Assembly: GCF_036370855.1 (NCBI RefSeq)
Contig: NC_088101.1
Coordinates: forward strand, 40,098,544 to 40,162,543
DNA length: 64,000 nt
Source: Dromaius novaehollandiae
Taxonomy: Eukaryota > Chordata > Aves > Casuariiformes > Dromaiidae
Direction: 5' to 3'
The notes beneath the pieces were generated by a model that ran no database searches, had not been told where the DNA came from, and saw only the letters and a program-made list of their open reading frames with translations. Below, in pieces: positions 58,140 to 64,000 of this stretch (positions are counted from its first letter, which is position 1; every line of letters starts with the position of its first letter). The position numbers were made by a program, and so were the translations under genes.

Positions 58140-58385
58140 TTCAGCTATTAAGTTAATGAGGTATATTAATTGAAATTAAATTAATTGACCAAAACATGGC
58201 TATAATGACAAAATAGTTGTGGGTCACCGATGAAGATTCACCTTAAAATCATTAGACTGTTTTATTATTAACTTAATGAACTACTAAATTAATAAAATTT
58301 ATGATAAACTTAATTACGAGAGTAGTAATATTCATTATTAATTTAAGAAGTGTGTTTATCTGTGGTTATTCACACCATCTAAATT
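58140..58385. promoter_or_regulatory. TAAT/ATTA-dense block
   Basis: Homeodomain cores (TAAT/ATTA) recur many times in about 240 bases, including inverted copies of ATTAAGTTAAT (58,149) and ATTAACTTAAT (58,267). The density exceeds that of the already AT-rich flanks. It could be a homeodomain-bound enhancer, a matrix-attachment region or simple AT-rich drift. Confidence 0.3.
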
Positions 58386-59444
58386 TCAACGTTAATTATT
58401 GGACTGAAATAGCAACAACAGGACACATTGTCAAACAGTAACTGATTCTTTGTGGATCGTGTACTGTGATTCAGGGAGCTGAAAAGTAGGGATCATAATA
58501 CAGAATGAGAGTCCTCCTCTGTAATTTCTGTAAGACCAGTTTTCCCCATCTCGCTGCTCATCACCTGTCTTACAAGTAGATTTCAGGAGAAATAACACAT
58601 CTGTGAACATCACCTTTTCTGCTACCTTTTATTTGAACGGTATGTTGTAAAGTAGGTAGCACTTCTTATACCCATAAATTAGGACTGAATCTGCCATCAG
58701 AACTCATTGAAAAAAGTCTCTGATTTACAAAGACATATTGTAATACACCATTCCATTCTGAAGGTTTTCACATTTCATTTATTTGATTTAAACACTCTTC
58801 AGATCTTCCTTTCATGTGGCAAGGCTATAGCATCTGAACACATGCCATTAATAACTGAGCAGTATTGCATAACTATTTTTTCTGGACATTATATTGCACA
58901 AACCACTATGATTTCTAAGTGCCATTTTTATTAGGAGGGCATAAACCTAGCTGTATATGCAGAAATAAATAAACTGAAGAAGCCCAGGGAACCAAGTTGC
59001 AGTTGGAAAGATACTCTATCTTGAATTCCTTGAATCTTGTTGGTTGCAATATGAAACTATGCTTTGCAATAATGTAGCCTTTCCATTGATTCTGCAACTT
59101 GTGTATCCATGGTGACATATTCAGAATTAACAGTGGGCATTGATACCAGCCAAAATTTAAATATATTCTGACAGTGGCTGTGTTGTCTCTTCTATAAAGC
59201 AGTTGCAAGAATCTAAACGAATGCAAGCTGCTGAACATGAAGGGCCATTGTACTCATCAAATGTCTTTTTTTCTTGCATACAGGGAACAATGAATAAAAG
59301 TTCTGAAAGATTATTTGCAAGCATGCAATTAATCATAAATCCATCTTGATCTTGATGGATAAAGCAGTATTTTGTCAATCTGGTTAGCTAGTGCTTTGAA
59401 AGGATTTTGCAGAACTCATTAGTTCAGGAATAATAGGACAGGTA

Positions 59445-59477
<33 letters not shown>

Positions 59478-62400
59478 TGAGACAATAATATTGTTCCCAA
59501 ATGGATAAGCTAGAAAGTCGAAGGCAAAGTAATTTATCCCTGAGAGGGATCTGGATTACTGCTAAGAAGGTTGAGAAACCCTGTCCTATCATTCACTGAT
59601 TTCAAAGCATTCCTGAAAGTGATGACTTGATTTTAAAGATGGCAAATCAGAAATAGCCAAATCCATGCAGCTTATTTGTCATTCAGGAAGATGGGTGGTC
59701 TTAATTTAAAGGCTTCACAGTATGGAGTCCCCTTTCTGTATCTAGAGGAGTCTTTCAAAAAAGTTAAATACACTCCTTTTTTTTTTGATTCAGTGGGAAG
59801 TCACTTGTTCAGGCGGCATTTTTTAAGAACTTAGTCTGCAGACTGAAAGCAAGCTTTTCTGTTGAATGCATTGCAGTGAATCAGCTAGGGTTGCATTCTT
59901 CTTCGAATAGAAAGAGGTTCACTGAAATATGTGTCTTTGGCTCTCTCTTGGCAGAACACAGGTTACTCCTGGGTGCCAGGGCTAGTTTTTGAAAGAGGAA
60001 GATAGGGGTCGTGTTCCCTTGACATTCTGAGAGCTGGCCTACTGACAAATCTGCATCCAGAGGTAGCCTTGTTACAGTATGTACAGCCCTCAGACAGATT
60101 TTAAATTAGTCATTAGTTAATGCTGAGATATTAGGTAATTGCTATGTAAAAGTGAATCAATGAGACTGAAAATTGGTTAAAGGATTAAATCAACTAACAT
60201 CCAAATTATATTAGCGTGTTTGGAGTTCCCAAGGTAATATACATATTAACCCTGGACAAAGCTGTAGCCATCCTATAAATGAATGTAACTCATAGTGCAT
60301 ATTCTCACGGTAAAGTTTTACCCTGAAAGGGCTTCCAGTCATCATAGTGTTCCACCTAGTGGGATGGCCAAAATCATCTTTTCTCTATAAAATGAAGGCT
60401 ATGCAATTTAAAATTGGAAACAAAGAATTTGTTCAGCTTATTTTGTTTTTAAGAGCATGCTGTGAGTAACAGAGTGAGGCTTGTAACATGGCTAGCTTTG
60501 TATAGTGCTTACAATGAATACCATGGCATGGACCTCAGAGGCTTTCTAGAAATCAATAATTATCGATGAGAAAAGAAGTCATTATTTTCATGGTAATTAC
60601 TAGGAGCTCATGATGGTTTGCCTTCGTTCTGACCTTGATTTTTCATGCACTGAAATAGTAATTGCAGCTAATTCTTTTACCAGAAATGCTTATTTCTTGG
60701 TTATCATCAGCATAGGCAGGGGATGATTGCAGTGCAAAACACTGTTGTTTTTATTTCTCAGTAAGTACGAATTTATCTTCTTGGAGCAACAAAAGGTTAC
60801 ATCATTGGCTTAAGGTAATACATTTTTTAAAATGGCTCTGCCCCTAAAATGTTTTCTGAAAAATTTTGCTTTGCTTTATGTTTGAAGATGGGAGGGCAGT
60901 TAGACACACAGAGGACATCACCTTAATGCAAGTGCAGTAGAGGGCAGTCAAAAGAAAGTTCATCTGATGCTTCTTGATCCCCAGCCAACTAGCCCAAGAA
61001 GAAATTAGAGTTTGTTATGCAACCCTGATTTATGGAACTGGGAGAAGATTCCTTAGCTTCTTCAGTAACAGACACCCTGCACTACTGTGACCCTATCCTC
61101 TGAAAAGTCTTTTCCTTGAAATACACCATGCCTTCAATTTGTCACTGAGGAAAGTTCGAGTGTGGCCAGAGCAAGAATTAGCAAAATATCCCTGTACAAT
61201 CTTCTGTGCTTCTGTTGATCTATTTAAATAAAGGTGTTTACTACAGAGAGCTTGAGAGAGCTCTTCAACTGATTGGTTTAAACAGGTACGGAGATTAAAA
61301 TTAGGAGTAGTGCTGCCTGTCACATTGACAATGCCATTCTCTAGATCAGTGGATTGTTGTCTCTTTACTGCACTGTCTATCAATGGCCATGTGTACAAAT
61401 AAGTCCGTAGTAGTTTGTTTATCTACTGATTCAAAACAGATGCTCAAATAGCACAACTTTCATGAAGGAGGAATTGATAAAGAGTGCAGCTGGGGTGTGG
61501 ATGGTACAAGAAACTCCATCTGTCATTTTGCAAAAGGCACAATGAATGGCTCAATTGTTGCTGCTAACAATTGTTAGCCATTTTATTTGCTATAGACAAA
61601 GTATGATCCCACTAAGAGCCAACTCAGAGAAATACAGTGACATGGGAGTCTCTTTTTTTCCATTCATTTGGCTTCATTCACTGCACAGATCGTTCTGTCT
61701 CCCTCTGGACCAAGACTTTCCACTGTTGCTCACCTACAGACGGGAGACAGCCTGCAGCCCACTTCTTGTCCACCATGAGGTCTTGAAGCTGGCTAACTTA
61801 TCTCTAGAGAGTGAGGAAATAGCCCTAATGGTGAGGGAATAGTGTTAGTACAATATGCAAGAAAAAGAACAATTTTGACATTGAGGTCTTTTTTAATGCG
61901 GCAATATAAAAGGTACTGTTTTCTGAGAGAGCCACCCATAGGAATACTTTTCCTCACATTAAAGAATTTCCTTCAGCACTTTGTGAATTTAATCTGGTCT
62001 CTTTTGTTGAACTGGTTTGATGTTTCTTGTTTAACATTTTCCTCTGCTGCAGGTTTTATACTTATGTTTATATTTGGTGCAACCTTTTACATAAATTTGA
62101 TAGCAGTACTGACAACCCTAGAGGGCCTCACGGAGTATCTGAAATGTTTCTCTTTTTGGAACAAAATATATACCTGCATAAGGCTTCTATTTTTATGTTA
62201 CCATGGTATCAACCTTCTCTTTGTCATTGCTGATTGAGGCTTACTACATAGGAGAGTAGAAATCAGTCTTATGAATGGGGATGGAAAGGCTTTTCACGAA
62301 CGAAAGGTTTGTGTTGTTTGGTCTCGTCTAATCTAGATATTTGTTCTAGTTGTTTGTTCCCTTCAACAAAAAATTCTGTGGCTGAATCCAGGTGTGCATT

Positions 62401-64000
62401 GTTCTTATAAAAAGTAGATGTTATGATGTTTTGTAGAATCACTTTGGAAAGAAAAAACAGTTGAGATTTGACCCATTAACTGCTTATGCAATGAGGACAG
62501 AAGTCTTTAATTGGTGTCAAGAGTTAGCAGCCCAAACAGGCTTTCTTCAAATATTAGTGAATTCTGTTAATGTGTTTAAAATAGTAAGTCTAAAAAATAT
62601 CTGCAAATATATTAATATCAACACATCCACAGCATAACAAAAATATTTTTAGGCTATTAGTGATATGCTACACAAATATTAGGAAAGGACAGAATGAAAG
62701 CTGCCTACATCATGTCAAAAATTCAGCAACCACATGAGTATGCATTAGGATGCAGTGAAGTTAGTATGTATTTTCATATGGTTTAAAAACAGACATTCTC
62801 CTGGCATAAAGTTTTTCCCTATTGATAAATGTTCAGGGTCTTACTACAAAGCATAGGATTTCTGGTGGTTCTCAGATAAAGGCACCAGATTTTTTTTTTT
62901 ATGCAAAGCAATCTTTTTCCTTATTCTTGTTCTCAGGAATAGCTCAACGATTTTGGTTGAATTTTGTTAACAATAAGGCAGACATCCAGCATGAAAAATT
63001 TCACCCCAACCACTAAAGACAGTGAGTCTATTAACTGCTGAAAGCAGGGTCTTTTAATACAGAAATATGAGATTATCATGCTTACAGATATTGCTATCAA
63101 AATGCACCGAAAACGTACAACAGACAAAGAAGAAAATGCTACTTTGGGCAGATATTATGACATTCAGTAGCTCCATGTGGCAAAGAGTTTCCTTAGTCTG
63201 GCTGTGATGAGATTTCTCAGAAGAAATCTGAATGGTGGTTCATTCTGTTGAGGTGGTATTAAGTATCTCTGTGGGTTCTTCCTGTTCTGAAAAGTGGTAC
63301 TGGAACTTGGTGTAGAGACTGAAATTACTGGGGGTGAGGAAGGAAGGAAGATTTGTCCATACCTCTTCAGTTTCATTTTTGGAAATGTTACTGGGAAAAT
63401 ATAAATCTTTGCCTTATTGAAAAGTTAAACAGAATCCTGAATCTGCAAATATTCCCTTTACAGAGTTGCACTGTGCTGCAAAGTGCTTGTGTGTTGTTAT
63501 TCTGAATTGCATGCACTTGCTCATTTGTCTTCTTTAAACAAGGTACTGTGTAGACTGGCTTTTCTTTTCTTTATTCTATTATTGCTCTTGAATCCTCTGG
63601 AATATCAAGCAGTTCACATGTATTTTGTTTTAAGTGTCCTCATGTCTGAGGATGCCAGTGGGGATAAGTTTCCCTTCTGCCTGACTGGTGCTTTTTGCTA
63701 TCTTTTACCTGTCCTCACGATGATTGAGAAATAGATCTTTAAAGTAACTTCATTTATCCAAGCAATTGCTTAATTCTAGGAATTATCAGAGCCTCCTTCT
63801 AATCTGAGCTCTCTGTGAAGTCTTTCCGGTAGAGGTGGAGTCAGAGAGCAACCAAGAGCTAACAATAGTCAATTCAAAGCAAGAAGCCTCCTTTAGACAT
63901 GCCACATTGCTGATCTTGACAAATACACAAATACAAGCAAATACACAGATATTTTCAAGGCCTGCTGTTCATCCAGACATTGGGCAGAGGCACAGTGCTC
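58386..64000. other. no gene seen
   Basis: AT-rich and CpG-poor to the window end. It includes a T27 run at 59,449-59,475. The hydrophobic 131-codon frame at 61,842-62,237 comes from T-rich sequence and has no recognised family. No repeats are clear enough to name. Confidence 0.4.
59449..59475. repeat. T27 homopolymer
   Basis: Twenty-seven T in a row. It could be the A-tail of a minus-strand retrocopy, but the sequence to its right (59,476 onward) is not recognised. Confidence 0.95.

Noticed and set aside
61842-62237. Hydrophobic 131-codon frame resembling a membrane protein
   Set aside because: T-rich DNA gives such sequences by chance. No family is recognised, a second frame is open across the same part, and CpG and splice evidence are lacking.
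1-64000. Endogenous retrovirus, CRISPR array, tRNA or rRNA gene
   Set aside because: No long terminal repeat pair, gag/pol motif, regularly spaced direct repeats or cloverleaf-forming tRNA was seen. The tRNA-like heads found belong to decayed SINEs.

Overview
This 64 kb window looks like a piece of a sauropsid nuclear genome, meaning a bird or crocodilian, with a turtle less likely. It is essentially a non-coding gene desert. I found no intact protein-coding gene, tRNA, rRNA, CRISPR array or viral provirus. Three things point to the host. A degraded CR1 LINE 3' end lies near 21.2-21.4 kb. Several old MIR/CORE-SINE-like and L2-like repeat tails of a type I know from crocodilian, turtle and early-branching bird genomes are scattered through the window. 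No Alu, L1 or other young mammalian repeats are visible. The species cannot be named from the sequence.

Layout. Bases 1 to about 11.2 kb are GC-rich, with many CpGs. CpG-dense blocks (strongest at 2.96-3.64 kb) alternate with AT-richer blocks full of homeodomain-, POU- and NKX-like motifs. This is the texture of a developmental regulatory landscape beside a gene outside the window. The sequence then turns AT-rich and CpG-poor. It is interrupted by one isolated, dense CpG island at 16.95-17.33 kb, a possible promoter of an unseen transcript. From 17.4 to 64 kb it is intergenic or intronic DNA with scattered old repeats, simple repeats and several short CpG-retaining blocks that may be conserved elements (28.1, 33.3, 45.3, 52.8-53.5 and 54.2-55.1 kb). 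A few segments have splice-like borders (25.4-25.6 and 27.45 kb) and could be exons of a non-coding or unrecognised gene. The evidence for them is weak.

The clearest feature is a full-length Tigger-type (Tc1/mariner superfamily, pogo branch) DNA transposon at 49,230-51,617. It has matching terminal inverted repeats and is flanked by TA target-site duplications. Its transposase gene (49,645-51,309) is broken by two small frameshifts and one stop codon, but all three catalytic aspartates remain. The element closely resembles Tigger1 as I remember it from eutherian mammals. Finding it in a sauropsid would imply horizontal transfer, and this is the main result of the window.

The remaining open reading frames are best explained by chance, by GC-rich sequence that contains few stop codons, or by repeat content.
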